64,000 nt of DNA from Myxococcales bacterium (GCA_016712525.1 JADJQX010000001.1:992001-1056000); one strand, 5' to 3'. Shown: positions 8,808-17,742, counted from the first letter of the stretch. Notes: generated by a model from the letters alone, not told the origin. Made by a program: numbers and translations.

Positions 8808-9419
8808 ATGTCCGACAGGGAGCCCGAGCTCGCCACTCCGAGACCCATCGAGCCTGCGGCGCTCGCGGTCCTCGTGCGCGAGCTCGGGCCCTTTCGTGCG
8901 CTCGCCGTGGGCCTCGAGGTCGGCGCTCGCATGGCCGCGGGCGAGCCCTTCTCGCGCCTCGATCCGCCGGCGACGCCGAAAGAGAGAGCGTCCCGACAGC
9001 AGATCGCCCCGGCCATCGTGCTCTATCGGGTGTTGCGACGCGTCCGTGGGCGAGACGCCCTGCGCATCACGAGGGAGGTCGTGCTCGCGGCGGGCGCGGC
9101 CTTCATGGCGCGCACCGTGGGGCTCCTCGCTCGGACCACGTCCCTCGACGAGGTGAGCCTCGTGCGCACCACCTCGCGCTTCCCGAACGCAAAATTCTCG
9201 GGATTCGAGGTCAGCGCCGACCGCGTTGCCTTCACCGCCCACGAGTGCCTGTTTCCGACGCTCACGCGCGAGACCGGTGCACCCGAGCTCGCACCTCTTT
9301 TTTGCGAGGTCGACGCAAGAGCCTTCCAAGACCTGAACGTCCGACTGGATCGCCCGCGCACGATGGCCGAAGGTGCAAACGATTGCCACTTTCAACTCAT
9401 CCGTATTCGCCCTGGCTAG
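8808..9419 (+). CDS. ATC-hydrolase-like protein (L-2-amino-thiazoline-4-carboxylate hydrolase family)
   Basis: A 203-residue soluble protein. The C-terminal half has the layout of the L-2-amino-thiazoline-4-carboxylic acid hydrolase family: a Cys-containing segment AHECLFPTL, then an FCEVDARAF segment, and a terminal GANDCHFQLIR in which the Asp-Cys-His cluster is typical. In the Pseudomonas pathway the enzyme opens a thiazoline ring to give cysteine. Many family members outside that pathway have unknown substrates. Start chosen at the ATG of MSDREPELATP. It stands alone between a secreted-protein gene and the histidine kinase cluster. Confidence 0.6.
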   Translation: MSDREPELATPRPIEPAALAVLVRELGPFRALAVGLEVGARMAAGEPFSRLDPPATPKERASRQQIAPAIVLYRVLRRVRGRDALRITREVVLAAGAAFMARTVGLLARTTSLDEVSLVRTTSRFPNAKFSGFEVSADRVAFTAHECLFPTLTRETGAPELAPLFCEVDARAFQDLNVRLDRPRTMAEGANDCHFQLIRIRPG

Positions 9420-9584
9420 AAACGAGCCATTCGGTACGTCACGGTGACGGCACGGGCGCTCTAAGCGACGGGGATCCGTTCGATGGGCCTCGTGTGTCGC
9501 TTCGGGCGTCACGATGCAAGGGTTGCGTCGCGTGCGCAATTTCGCTCGGAGCCCACCTACAGGGACCTACGATCGACGCATGAT

Positions 9585-9603
9585 GGAATTTTCCGCGATT
9601 TCG
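9585..9603 (+). promoter_or_regulatory. AT-rich motif shared with 29518-29536
   Basis: GGAATTTTCCGCGATTTCG lies 71 bases upstream of the histidine kinase start. The same 19-base string with one change (A for G at position 11) occurs at 29518-29536, 97 bases upstream of another gene. An 18/19 AT-rich match is unexpected in such GC-rich DNA and suggests a shared regulator or sigma-factor site. This is inference only. Confidence 0.35.
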
Positions 9604-9655
9604 AGGTCCTAGGTCGCTATCCAATAGGCGGCACGGCAAGTGCAACGGCCCGTTC

Positions 9656-10705
9656 ATGGGGTTTCGGGGCACACGGTGCACCGCCGACGAGGCGCTGGAT
9701 TCTCTCACCGCGGGTGTGCTCGTGGTCGGAGCCGACGGGCGCATCGAGGTGGCGAACCGCGGTGCGGGCCGTGTGCTCCGATGTGATCCTTCGGCGCTCG
9801 TCGGTCGCCCGGTCGAGGGGCTGCTGGTCCCGCTCGATACGCTCGCCGCCGCGGCCACCCCGCGGGGTCTCGGTAGCGACAGGCCCGAAGCGATCGTGAC
9901 CCGTCTCGACGGGAGCACGACGATGATCGGCTTCTCCGCGAGCGAGCCCGGGGCGCGCGGACAGAGGACCGTGCTCTTCCAGGAGCTCGAGGGTGTGCTG
10001 GCGCTTCGGAGGGAGCGCGATCGCCTCCTCCAGCTCGCCGCGCTCGGCGACGCCCTGCCGTCCGTGCTTCACGAGCTGCGCAACCCGCTCGCGGCCATCA
10101 CGAGCATGCTCGAGGTGCTCGTCGAAGAGACCGAAGAGAAGGTGCAGCGCGACCTCCACGCGGTCCTCTGGGAGGTGCGGCGGATCGGCTTGGTGCTCCA
10201 GGGCGTGGGCGGCGTCGTTCGATCGGCGCACGGCGATCAGTACGCGGCGGTCGACATGGCGCTCCGCGAGGCGTGCCGCATCCTCGAGCCGAGCGCGACA
10301 CGAAACGAGGTCGATCTCGCCGCCGACATCCCCACCATGCCGCTCTTGCCACTGGACCGCGGGGTGGTCGCCGGCGTCGCGTTCAACCTGGTCAAGAACG
10401 CGATCGACGCGTGCCGAAAAGGGAACACGATCACGGTGAGCGCCAAGCTCGACGCGGACGACACGTTCTCGCTCACCGTCGAGGACGACGGCCCCGGCAT
10501 GCCCCCGAGCGTGCTCGCGCGCTGCCAAGACCTCTTCTTCACCACGAAGACCCACGGCTCGGGCGTCGGGCTCGCGCTGTGCCGCCAAATCGCCGACTCG
10601 TCCGGCGGAGCTCTCGAGATCACCAGCGTGGCCGGCGCGGGGACGAAGGTCGTCCTGTCGCTCCCGCTCCACCGCGCATCTGCACCCCCCATCGTATCGA
10701 GGTAG
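9656..10705 (+). CDS. PAS-domain sensor histidine kinase (NtrB-like, soluble)
   Basis: A 349-residue soluble kinase. Residues about 10-95 form a PAS-like sensor (SLTAGVLVVGADGRIEVANR). A linker helix leads to the H-box VLHELRNPLAAI with His139. The ATPase domain has N-box FNLVKNAID (Asn248), G1 DDGPGMP at 277-283 and G2 GSGVGLALC at 301-309, all intact. With no membrane segment it should sense a cytoplasmic signal. Four bases separate it from the roadblock gene. The diiron-type MBL and response-regulator genes follow closely, so it probably phosphorylates that regulator at Asp57. Confidence 0.9.
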   Translation: MGFRGTRCTADEALDSLTAGVLVVGADGRIEVANRGAGRVLRCDPSALVGRPVEGLLVPLDTLAAAATPRGLGSDRPEAIVTRLDGSTTMIGFSASEPGARGQRTVLFQELEGVLALRRERDRLLQLAALGDALPSVLHELRNPLAAITSMLEVLVEETEEKVQRDLHAVLWEVRRIGLVLQGVGGVVRSAHGDQYAAVDMALREACRILEPSATRNEVDLAADIPTMPLLPLDRGVVAGVAFNLVKNAIDACRKGNTITVSAKLDADDTFSLTVEDDGPGMPPSVLARCQDLFFTTKTHGSGVGLALCRQIADSSGGALEITSVAGAGTKVVLSLPLHRASAPPIVSR

Positions 10706-10709
10706 TCCC

Positions 10710-11075
10710 ATGTCCCGTGTCGACAACTTGAACCGCATTCTGCGCGGCCTCCAGAGCGCGTCTCCCGACGTCGAGGCCAGTGCCCTCATCTCCGAGGACG
10801 GCCTCATGATCGCGAGCGCCCTCCCGCAGCACGTCGACGAGACGCGTGTCGCCGGCATGACGGCCACGCTCTCGAGCCTCGGCACGCGCGCCGCCACCGA
10901 GCTCGAGCGCGGAGACGTGGAGGAGGTGCTCGTACGCGGAAAGAGCGGGTACGCCGTGATGATGGCGGCGAGCTCCGGCACGCTCCTGCTCTGCCTCGCC
11001 AGCAAACAGGCCAAGCTCGGCCTCATCTTCTTGGACATGCGTCGCGCCATCGACGACATCCGCAAGGTTCTCTGA
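10710..11075 (+). CDS. Roadblock/LC7 domain protein
   Basis: A 121-residue single-domain protein. The pattern ASALISEDGLMIASALP, then EVLVRGKSGYAVMMAA and a hydrophobic LLLCLASKQAKLGLIFLDM strand, matches roadblock/LC7 (MglB-like) proteins. These usually bind small Ras-like GTPases or act as dimeric scaffolds. No GTPase gene lies nearby. It sits between the histidine kinase (4-base gap) and the MBL-fold gene (13-base gap), so it may be an adaptor in this signalling operon. Confidence 0.85.
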   Translation: MSRVDNLNRILRGLQSASPDVEASALISEDGLMIASALPQHVDETRVAGMTATLSSLGTRAATELERGDVEEVLVRGKSGYAVMMAASSGTLLLCLASKQAKLGLIFLDMRRAIDDIRKVL

Positions 11076-11088
11076 GGGAGGCACGACC

Positions 11089-11841
11089 ATGTCCCACATC
11101 GTTCTCTTCGACGACGGAAACCACAAGAACGTGCTCCTCGAGGATTTCAGCGGAGGCCTCGCCGTACAGGCCAATCAGCACGTCATCATCGACTCGGGCA
11201 ATGGCATGATCCTCGACCCGGGTGGACACAAGATTTACTCCAAGGTGCTCGCGGCCACGACCGGGCTCCTCGGCAAAGCCAAGCTCACCACCATCTTCTT
11301 GTCGCACCAAGATCCGGACATCGTCGCCGCAGTGAACGGCTGGCTCATGACGACGGACGCGACCGCTCACGTGTCGAAGCTCTGGATCCGTTTCGTCGCC
11401 CACTTCGGGCTCGACCGCCTCGTCGAGTCACGCCTCCTCGGTATCCCCGACTCGGGCACTAAGCTCCCGCTCGGTGCGAGCGAGATGCGGGTCATCCCGG
11501 CGCACTTCCTCCATTCGCCTGGCAACTTTCAGGTGTACGACCCGGTATCCAAGATCCTCTATTCGGGCGATCTCGGGGCCTCGGTCGGGCAGGACTATCG
11601 CGAGGTCACCGACTTCGACGCCCACGAGCAGTACATCGCGGGCTTCCACCGGCGGTACATGTCCGGAAACCGCGCCATGCGCGCGTGGGCCAAGATCGTG
11701 CGTGGGCTCGACATCGAGCTCATCGCCCCCCAGCACGGCGCGCTCTTCCGGGGAAAACCCATGGTCGAGCGGTTCATCTCGTGGTGCGAGAACCTGGAGT
11801 GCGGCGTCGACCTGGTCGACGAGCTCTACGCGCAGCCATGA
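11089..11841 (+). CDS. MBL-fold diiron-type (ODP/flavodiiron-like) protein
   Basis: A 250-residue metallo-beta-lactamase-fold protein resembling the oxygen-binding diiron (ODP) domain and the diiron half of flavodiiron proteins. Metal ligands are visible: HQDPD (His73, Asp75, Asp77), FLHSPGN (His142), SGDLG (Asp161) and PQHG (His216). No flavodoxin domain is attached, so electron transfer to reduce O2 or NO would need a partner. In known stand-alone ODP proteins the site senses oxygen. Its place between a roadblock protein and a response regulator favours a sensor. The stop overlaps the next start (ATGA). Confidence 0.82.
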   Translation: MSHIVLFDDGNHKNVLLEDFSGGLAVQANQHVIIDSGNGMILDPGGHKIYSKVLAATTGLLGKAKLTTIFLSHQDPDIVAAVNGWLMTTDATAHVSKLWIRFVAHFGLDRLVESRLLGIPDSGTKLPLGASEMRVIPAHFLHSPGNFQVYDPVSKILYSGDLGASVGQDYREVTDFDAHEQYIAGFHRRYMSGNRAMRAWAKIVRGLDIELIAPQHGALFRGKPMVERFISWCENLECGVDLVDELYAQP

Positions 11842-12881
11842 CCGGCCCACACCGCGTCCTCTTGCTCGAGGACGAAGAGGCGCTCCGTAAATCGATGGTC
11901 CGTGGGCTCTCGAAGCTCCCGGGCCTCGAGGTGGTCGACGTGGGGACGGTGACCGAGGCCAAAGCGGCACTCGCGACGTCGCCGGCCCCGGCCCTCGTGA
12001 TCTCCGACCTCTCCCTGCCCGACGGGCTCGGCGTCGAGGTCGCGACGGAGCTCGGCCGGCTCGGCATTCCCGCGCCGGTGGTGTTCGTGTCGGCGTACGT
12101 GGGGAAGTTCAAGCACCACTTGCCCGAGAGAGGAGACTTCGAGGTGTACGAAAAACCCGTTCCTCTCGAGGTGTTGCGCGGTGTCGTCGAGCGAAAGCTG
12201 GACCTCGCCGACAAATCCGCGCCTTCACCGTTCGGCGTCCCCGACTACGTGCAGCTCGCCGCGCTCGGGCGACACTCGGTGGTCATCGAGGTGTCGTCCG
12301 CCGTCGGCCGGGCGCGGATCGTGATCGTCCGAGGCGAGGTGTGGAGCGCCGAGGACAAGCTTGGCAAGGGCATGGACGCGTTCCGCAGGCTCGTGTTCCT
12401 CGGCACGGCCCAGGTGTCGTGCCGCACGTTGCCCAAGGCCACCGAGGTGCCCGAGCGAAACATCCATGGCAGCGCCGAGAGCATCCTCCTCGACGTGATG
12501 CGCGAGCACGACGAGGCCGAGCGCGCGAACGAGCCGTCGGGCGTCGTCGACGACGGGTGGGGAGACGTGCTCGCCGACGCGGGCGCACGCCGCGCTTCAC
12601 GGCCCCCCGTGGCTCCGACCCGCGCGACCGCACACCCGTCCACGCGCCCGCCTCCGCGCGCCTCCACCCGGCCGCCACGAGGAAGCGCGCCTCCGCCCAA
12701 GATGCCGGTCGCCCCGCGCGCGCCCGGGTTCGCCGAGTCGTTCGAGCGTGGCGTCGATGCTCTGCTCGCAAAGGACTATGCAAAAGCCCTCGCGGCGTTT
12801 CGCGAGGCCTCCGTCGCCCGCCCCGACGATCGCCGCGTGATCGCCAACCTCGAGCGCCTGAAGGCGATGGGGTTCTCGTGA
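11838..12881 (+). CDS. Response regulator with DUF4388 and C-terminal TPR-like segment
   Basis: A 347-residue protein. The receiver domain (residues 5-120) has the acidic pair Glu11/Asp12, phosphoacceptor Asp57 (VISDLSLPDG), Ser85 and Lys106. A DUF4388-type region (about 130-215) begins YVQLAALGRHSVVIEV and carries the hallmark GRARIVIVRGEVWSAEDKLGKGMDAF. A Pro/Arg/Thr-rich linker then leads to a short TPR-like helical pair (FERGVDALLAKDYAKALAAF). There is no DNA-binding domain, so output is probably protein-protein interaction. It is coupled to the MBL-fold gene by ATGA and is the likely target of the kinase at 9656. Confidence 0.88.
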   Translation: MTGPHRVLLLEDEEALRKSMVRGLSKLPGLEVVDVGTVTEAKAALATSPAPALVISDLSLPDGLGVEVATELGRLGIPAPVVFVSAYVGKFKHHLPERGDFEVYEKPVPLEVLRGVVERKLDLADKSAPSPFGVPDYVQLAALGRHSVVIEVSSAVGRARIVIVRGEVWSAEDKLGKGMDAFRRLVFLGTAQVSCRTLPKATEVPERNIHGSAESILLDVMREHDEAERANEPSGVVDDGWGDVLADAGARRASRPPVAPTRATAHPSTRPPPRASTRPPRGSAPPPKMPVAPRAPGFAESFERGVDALLAKDYAKALAAFREASVARPDDRRVIANLERLKAMGFS

Positions 12882-12915
12882 GCCCGGGCCCACGGTTCTC
12901 CGTCCCGGGGAAGAC

Positions 12916-13485
12916 TTGCCCCCGTTCGTCGGCTGGGCGCTCACGGCGATCGGCGTGGCGAGCGCGCTCGGGGCGTCGTCCGAGTGGCGGCGCCCACACC
13001 CTACTACCTCGTCCGCTCCCCCGATCGTCGCGCCTCTCCCGCAGGTCTCGCCGGCTCTTCCACGCCCCGAGCCCGCACCGCCCGTCGTCGCCCCGGCAGC
13101 CGAGGCCCCGAAGTCGAAGTCGACGTGTGCGCCCGTCGTCGTGACGTTCGCGCGCGGCTCGGGGTGGCCCGATCGCACGATGGAGCCGAGGCTACGCGCG
13201 CTCGGAGCCTGGGCCGCCACGCACCCCGAGGTCTCTTTGGTCGTCGACGGGCACGCCGACACGAGCGGCTCCGAAGAGACGAACCTCAAGCTCTCCCGCG
13301 AGCGCGCGTACGCCGTGCGGTCGATCCTCGAGAAGGAGAAGGTCCCGCGCGCTCGGGTCACCACGCGGTCGTTCGGCTCGTTCTGGCCCGCCGACGAGGC
13401 GCCGCCGGACGCGTCGTGGAACCGGCGTGTCGTCGTCGTCACCAAGGGGGAAACCTGCCCACCCGAAGAGATCACCCGCCCATGA
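12916..13485 (+). CDS. OmpA/MotB C-terminal domain protein
   Basis: A 189-residue protein with a probable TTG start. A short hydrophobic N-terminus (FVGWALTAIGVASALGA) acts as signal or anchor. A Pro/Ala linker follows, then an OmpA-like peptidoglycan-binding domain (residues about 75-180). The motif VSLVVDGHADTSGSEETNLKLSRERAYAVRS is the OmpA C-like signature with the usual Asp and Arg contacts to diaminopimelate. It ends in the overlapping ATGA of the next gene. It lies 34 bases after the response regulator gene, so it may belong to the same transcript. Confidence 0.75.
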   Translation: MPPFVGWALTAIGVASALGASSEWRRPHPTTSSAPPIVAPLPQVSPALPRPEPAPPVVAPAAEAPKSKSTCAPVVVTFARGSGWPDRTMEPRLRALGAWAATHPEVSLVVDGHADTSGSEETNLKLSRERAYAVRSILEKEKVPRARVTTRSFGSFWPADEAPPDASWNRRVVVVTKGETCPPEEITRP

Positions 13486-14393
13486 CCTTGCCCCTCGTCG
13501 CCCTGATCCTCGTCGCCACGATGTCACTCTGGGCCGCGGGCTACGCGTTCGGCGCGCGGCGCGGGAAGGCCGCGCGCGACGCCCTCCGCGACGAGGTCGT
13601 ATCCCACACCAACCGCATCGCTCGCCTCGAAGCCGATGCCACTCGCGCGCCCGAGAAGCGCGGGAGCCTCCGCGGCGAGCTCGAGCAAGTGATCGCCCCG
13701 TTGTTGGGCGCCGCACGGAACGACGCAGGGGTCGAGGTGCTGCGGCACGAAATGAAGAGCGTGCTCGACACCCTCTCGTCCCGCGAGCGCACGAACGAGG
13801 CGTTCCGCTCCGAGGTGCGTGGCCTCCTCGGCGAGGTGGCGCGGCGCTCGGAGGACTCGAGCCACGTCGAGGAGCGACTTAGGACCGTGCTGGCGCCGCT
13901 CCTCGCCCAGCGCGGAGACGAGGCCCACGACGTGCGCCGCGTGATCGACGAGGCCCTCGAGCCGCTGCTCGAGAACGACCGCGTCGGGCACGAGCTGTCG
14001 ACGATCCACGTCGCGCGGGGGAGCCTCGGCGAGCTCCCGGCGCTCCTCGACGCGATCGCGACCAAAGCGGGCTTCGCTTCGGTCGTGCTGAGCGACGAAG
14101 CCGGGCTCCCCCTCGCCGCGAGCGACGGCGCCGTGGACGTGGACGGCCTCTCGGGGACCGCGGCGTTCTTCGTGACGCTCGCCGAGCGATCGGAGCGCGC
14201 GAGCTTGCCGCGGCCGCTCTCGTGCGTGGTCCTCGACGAGACGAACCGCGTCACCCTGCACCGCATTTTCTCGGTCGGAGAGACACGTTTCACCCTGAGC
14301 GCCGTGTCCCGCGGGAAGGCCCTCGGCCCGGGCGCCCTCGATCCGGCGCTCCTGCCTCTCGAGCGAGTATTGGGCCGCCGCGAGCTCTCGTGA
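13482..14393 (+). CDS. Membrane-anchored coiled-coil protein with roadblock-like C-terminus
   Basis: A 303-residue protein. Residues 3-22 (LPLVALILVATMSLWAAGYA) form an N-terminal membrane anchor. Residues about 30-165 are charged and heptad-like (RIARLEADATRAPEKRGSLRGELEQ), suggesting a long coiled coil. The last 120 residues resemble a roadblock fold: FASVVLSDEAGLPLAAS, then CVVLDETNRVTLHRI and FTLSAVSRG. The same xLSDExGLPxxAS motif occurs in the small protein at 60750. Translation is coupled to the OmpA-like gene by ATGA. Confidence 0.65.
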   Translation: MTLPLVALILVATMSLWAAGYAFGARRGKAARDALRDEVVSHTNRIARLEADATRAPEKRGSLRGELEQVIAPLLGAARNDAGVEVLRHEMKSVLDTLSSRERTNEAFRSEVRGLLGEVARRSEDSSHVEERLRTVLAPLLAQRGDEAHDVRRVIDEALEPLLENDRVGHELSTIHVARGSLGELPALLDAIATKAGFASVVLSDEAGLPLAASDGAVDVDGLSGTAAFFVTLAERSERASLPRPLSCVVLDETNRVTLHRIFSVGETRFTLSAVSRGKALGPGALDPALLPLERVLGRRELS

Positions 14394-14442
14394 CGATTTC
14401 GCGCGACGTCGGGTAGCGCGTCCTGTCCACTCGATCACGACC

Positions 14443-14772
14443 ATGAAGATCGTGATCTCGCTCGGGGTGGCGGCCCTCGTCGCTTTGTCGGTCATCGTCG
14501 CGGGGTTCGTCCTGCTCGTCGCGCTGAACGGCTTCAGTGGACGCGCGGCGACACCGGCGCTCGTCACCTACGCCGTCTTCGGGGTGGTCGCGACCGGGCT
14601 CGGCGGTGGGCTCCCGTGGCTCCCGCTCCGCTCGAAGCTCGCGTCGGCGGGGCTCGCGGTCAGCGCCGGGCTCGTCGCGATCGTGATCGGGTTCTTCGCC
14701 GCGATCGTGGTCGCCGAGGCGAGCCACAAACGCCCCGCGCCCCTGTCTCCCCCAACTCCATCCGACGAATAA
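14443..14772 (+). CDS. Small membrane protein, three transmembrane segments
   Basis: A 109-residue protein with hydrophobic segments at about residues 5-27, 38-58 and 68-91 and a Pro-rich hydrophilic tail. The initiator Met-Lys and strong hydrophobicity support a real membrane protein. No family is recognised. It follows the coiled-coil protein gene by about 50 bases on the same strand. Confidence 0.55.
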   Translation: MKIVISLGVAALVALSVIVAGFVLLVALNGFSGRAATPALVTYAVFGVVATGLGGGLPWLPLRSKLASAGLAVSAGLVAIVIGFFAAIVVAEASHKRPAPLSPPTPSDE

Positions 14773-14835
14773 CCCAACCCTTTCAAGATGTTCCACATCA
14801 TGTCACACCTCGGCCGCGTGGACCGACGAAGAGGC

Positions 14836-17742
14836 ATGCGAAAGCTTTCGCTCTTCGTCGTGCTCGCCGCGCTCGCCCTCGCGCACTGCACACCCGCGCC
14901 GCCTCTCGAAGGAGCCGCGACTCCTCGCCCGCTCGTCGTCTCGGGAGACGCAGGCAGCCCCGACGCGACGACCTCGGCCAAGCTCGCGGAGCTCCCCGAG
15001 GGGTCCACGGTCTGCACGCTCCCGGCCACGAAGGTCGCTTCCCGCGCGGGCGCGCGCCCGTTCACGCGCCCCGACGGCCTCTGCAAAGACGAGACGACCG
15101 GGAAACCCGGGAGCTGCGGGTTCGCCGACCGGTACGACTATCCACCGACCCCGGGCGACACCTGCTTCGTCGCCGACTCGAACATCGAGGCCGCAGCACG
15201 CGCGGTCCGCTCGGGAGGGAGCCCGGCGCCCATTCCCCGTCTCTCCGGCACGTCGTCGCTCTCGTCGCCTCCGCCGCCTCCGGCCCCCGTACCCGGTGCG
15301 CCGTGGGACCGAAAGCGCGCGCCGAAGTACCTCGACAAGGTCGTCTCGCATTTTGGCCTCACGGGCCCGGAGCGCACGATGCTCGAGCGAAACGGGTTCG
15401 TCGTGCTCGACCGCAAGGCCGTTCACACGTACGTGGCCGCGTACCACGACGTCTTCCAAGAGCAGCTCCCGCTCTACGTGACGGCCGATTCCATTCTCCA
15501 CGCGGTGTTCAAATCGGAGGACGCGCTGCTCGAGGGCATCGAGCGCGCGGAGCTCAAGGGCGCGGTGGAGAGCCTCGTCACGCGCCTTCGCGCCGCCTTG
15601 CGCGGGATGCCTCAGTCACCTGCGGCGCACGACGTCGACCTCTACCTCACCATCGCGTCGAAGCTCATGACCGACGATCCGAGCACCGCGCCGAGCGTGC
15701 TCGGGCGCGTCGACCGCGAAGCCGAAGGCATCGTCTCCCAGCTCCGCGCGGCGGGCGCCGGCCTCGTCGAGGTCGACATGTACGGGCGAAGGCGCACCAT
15801 CGACGCGTCCAAGCTCGAGCCCGCCGGGCACTACGCCGGCTACCACTCGGACGACTACGCCGACCCCTCGAAGAAGCACCTCGGGTGGGCGAGCTACTAC
15901 CAGGTCATGACGTGGCTCTCGAAGCACGAGTGGAACCTCGTGACCCGGGGGTGCCAGAGCTCCACGCCGATCGGTGCAGAGTGCACGACTACCGAGACGC
16001 CTCGCGAGGCCCAGGCGGCGCTCCTCTTGGCCGAGCTCGTCGAGCGCGCCGGGGTGCGGCCCACGCTCGATCGTTTCGAGACCGTGTACTCCACCTTCGG
16101 AGGCAAACGCGACGACGTCCCGATCGCGAAGCTCGGCGCGCTCGTGGGCCGCGGCGCGCTCCTCGCTTCGGACGGGCCCCAGCGCCTCGCGGCCGCGATC
16201 GGCGAAGGGTGGAAGCGCACGGCAGTTACGCATCCGATGCCCGTATTTCCAGGGGATCACGACGGTCGGCTCCCCGCCATCGCCACGCTGCTCGGCGCGC
16301 GCACGCCTCCCGATCTCGACCCCGTCGGTCAGGTCATGCGGGCCGCGTATCCGGGCAAGCTCACGGGCTCGGCGTTCGGTGGGCTGCTCGGTCACGACGC
16401 ACGTACCTGGAACCCGAGCCTCGCCGCGACCGAAGCTTCGGCCCTAACGGCGGGCCTCACGCTCGCCCCGAAGCTCCGCGCCGAAGCGCGCGCCGGCACA
16501 TCGTTGTATGACGCATGGATGTCGGCGGTGCTCGCGCTCGGAGACGCACCTCGCGGGATCGCGCCGTCGTTCTACGAGTCGAAGGCGCACGCGGCGCTCC
16601 GGCTCGGCTCGGCGCTCGTGGGCTACGCGCAAATCCGGCACAACTTCGTGCTCATGAGCGGCTCCTCGTACGACTCGTACGGCTGCGAGATCCCCGACGC
16701 GTACGTCGAGCCGCAGCTCCCCGTGTACGAGGCCCTCGTGACCTACGCCGAGCGAGGCCGCGCGCTCGGCACACGAGACGCCGCCACACGCCAGTTCTTC
16801 GACAGGACGCTCGCGGTGCTCCGCACGCTCGTCACGATCACGAAACACGAGCTCGAGGGCCGCGCCCTCACGGCCGACGAGCGCCGGTACCTCGGCATGA
16901 TCACCGAGTACGAGCCGGAGGGCGGCTATGGCGGCGACTCGCACGGCCCGCCGAAGCGCGGCGGTTGGTACTTCGATCTGTTCACGGACCGGGGCAAGCT
17001 CGCGGAGCAGAGCGCCGATTTCGTGGGTGAAATCGCGACCAACGCTCACTACCGCTACGTGCTCGACGTCGGCGCCGAGATGCCGCGTCTGGGTCTCTTC
17101 GTCGTCGACACCGGCGGCGAGCCGAGGGTGATGGTGGGCCCGGTGGCGACCGGCTACGAGGCGAGGCCGAGCCTCCAAGAGGCCCGCTGGACCGACGAGT
17201 CCGCCGTGTCGAAACCGCACGAGGCGCCGTGGCGTGCGCTCTACACGGCGCCTCTCGCCAGGGAGCCCTCGATCGACGGCACGGTCGTGACATCGTGCGA
17301 CGAGAGCACGACACGCGCCTACCTCCGCGCCGCGACACGCATCGAGGGTGTCACGGCGTGGGCCACCGATCATCACGGAGATCCGGCGAGCGCCGTCGCG
17401 AACGTCACGCTCTCGCCGACGGGCGTGACCTTGGCCTTCGACGACGAGCCACTTCCTCCGAAACCAGCGGGCGACGCCCTCGCGTTCTACGGCGGCGGCA
17501 CGCCGAGCCGCACGAGCCGCTACGCAGGCCTCCGAGTCCATGTGCCGGCGCACGTGGAGGACGGCGTCGCGATCGACGCCTACGATGTCACACTCGGCCC
17601 CAGCGTGTACCACACGCTCACCGGCCTCGACCCCGCGTACCAGCCGACGCGCATCCCGGAGCGCCAGGCCTACGAGAACCTCGGTGCCTTCGGGCGCGGC
17701 GCGCTGCGGGTGTCCACGAAGGCCCGACGCGCTCCGGAATGA
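14836..17742 (+). CDS. DUF3160 family lipoprotein
   Basis: A 968-residue protein. The start at MRKLSLFVVLAALALAHC gives a lipoprotein signal with Cys18; an ATG 48 bases upstream would spoil it. From about residue 165 the sequence matches DUF3160: LERNGFVVLDRKAVHTYVAAY, then LPLYVTADSILHAVF, long helical segments, and the late FYEGGY-like region (GYGGDSHGPPKRGGWYFDLF) before a C-terminal beta-rich part. Most family members are secreted or surface proteins of bacteria and archaea with no known function. The next lipoprotein gene starts inside its stop (ATGA). Confidence 0.75.
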   Translation: MRKLSLFVVLAALALAHCTPAPPLEGAATPRPLVVSGDAGSPDATTSAKLAELPEGSTVCTLPATKVASRAGARPFTRPDGLCKDETTGKPGSCGFADRYDYPPTPGDTCFVADSNIEAAARAVRSGGSPAPIPRLSGTSSLSSPPPPPAPVPGAPWDRKRAPKYLDKVVSHFGLTGPERTMLERNGFVVLDRKAVHTYVAAYHDVFQEQLPLYVTADSILHAVFKSEDALLEGIERAELKGAVESLVTRLRAALRGMPQSPAAHDVDLYLTIASKLMTDDPSTAPSVLGRVDREAEGIVSQLRAAGAGLVEVDMYGRRRTIDASKLEPAGHYAGYHSDDYADPSKKHLGWASYYQVMTWLSKHEWNLVTRGCQSSTPIGAECTTTETPREAQAALLLAELVERAGVRPTLDRFETVYSTFGGKRDDVPIAKLGALVGRGALLASDGPQRLAAAIGEGWKRTAVTHPMPVFPGDHDGRLPAIATLLGARTPPDLDPVGQVMRAAYPGKLTGSAFGGLLGHDARTWNPSLAATEASALTAGLTLAPKLRAEARAGTSLYDAWMSAVLALGDAPRGIAPSFYESKAHAALRLGSALVGYAQIRHNFVLMSGSSYDSYGCEIPDAYVEPQLPVYEALVTYAERGRALGTRDAATRQFFDRTLAVLRTLVTITKHELEGRALTADERRYLGMITEYEPEGGYGGDSHGPPKRGGWYFDLFTDRGKLAEQSADFVGEIATNAHYRYVLDVGAEMPRLGLFVVDTGGEPRVMVGPVATGYEARPSLQEARWTDESAVSKPHEAPWRALYTAPLAREPSIDGTVVTSCDESTTRAYLRAATRIEGVTAWATDHHGDPASAVANVTLSPTGVTLAFDDEPLPPKPAGDALAFYGGGTPSRTSRYAGLRVHVPAHVEDGVAIDAYDVTLGPSVYHTLTGLDPAYQPTRIPERQAYENLGAFGRGALRVSTKARRAPE

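Noticed and set aside
7314..9419. Very long open frame covering the TetR gene's antisense strand and several genes
   Set aside because: Only the last part (from 8808) has a recognisable domain. The rest is Arg/Pro/His-rich low-complexity sequence caused by high GC content.
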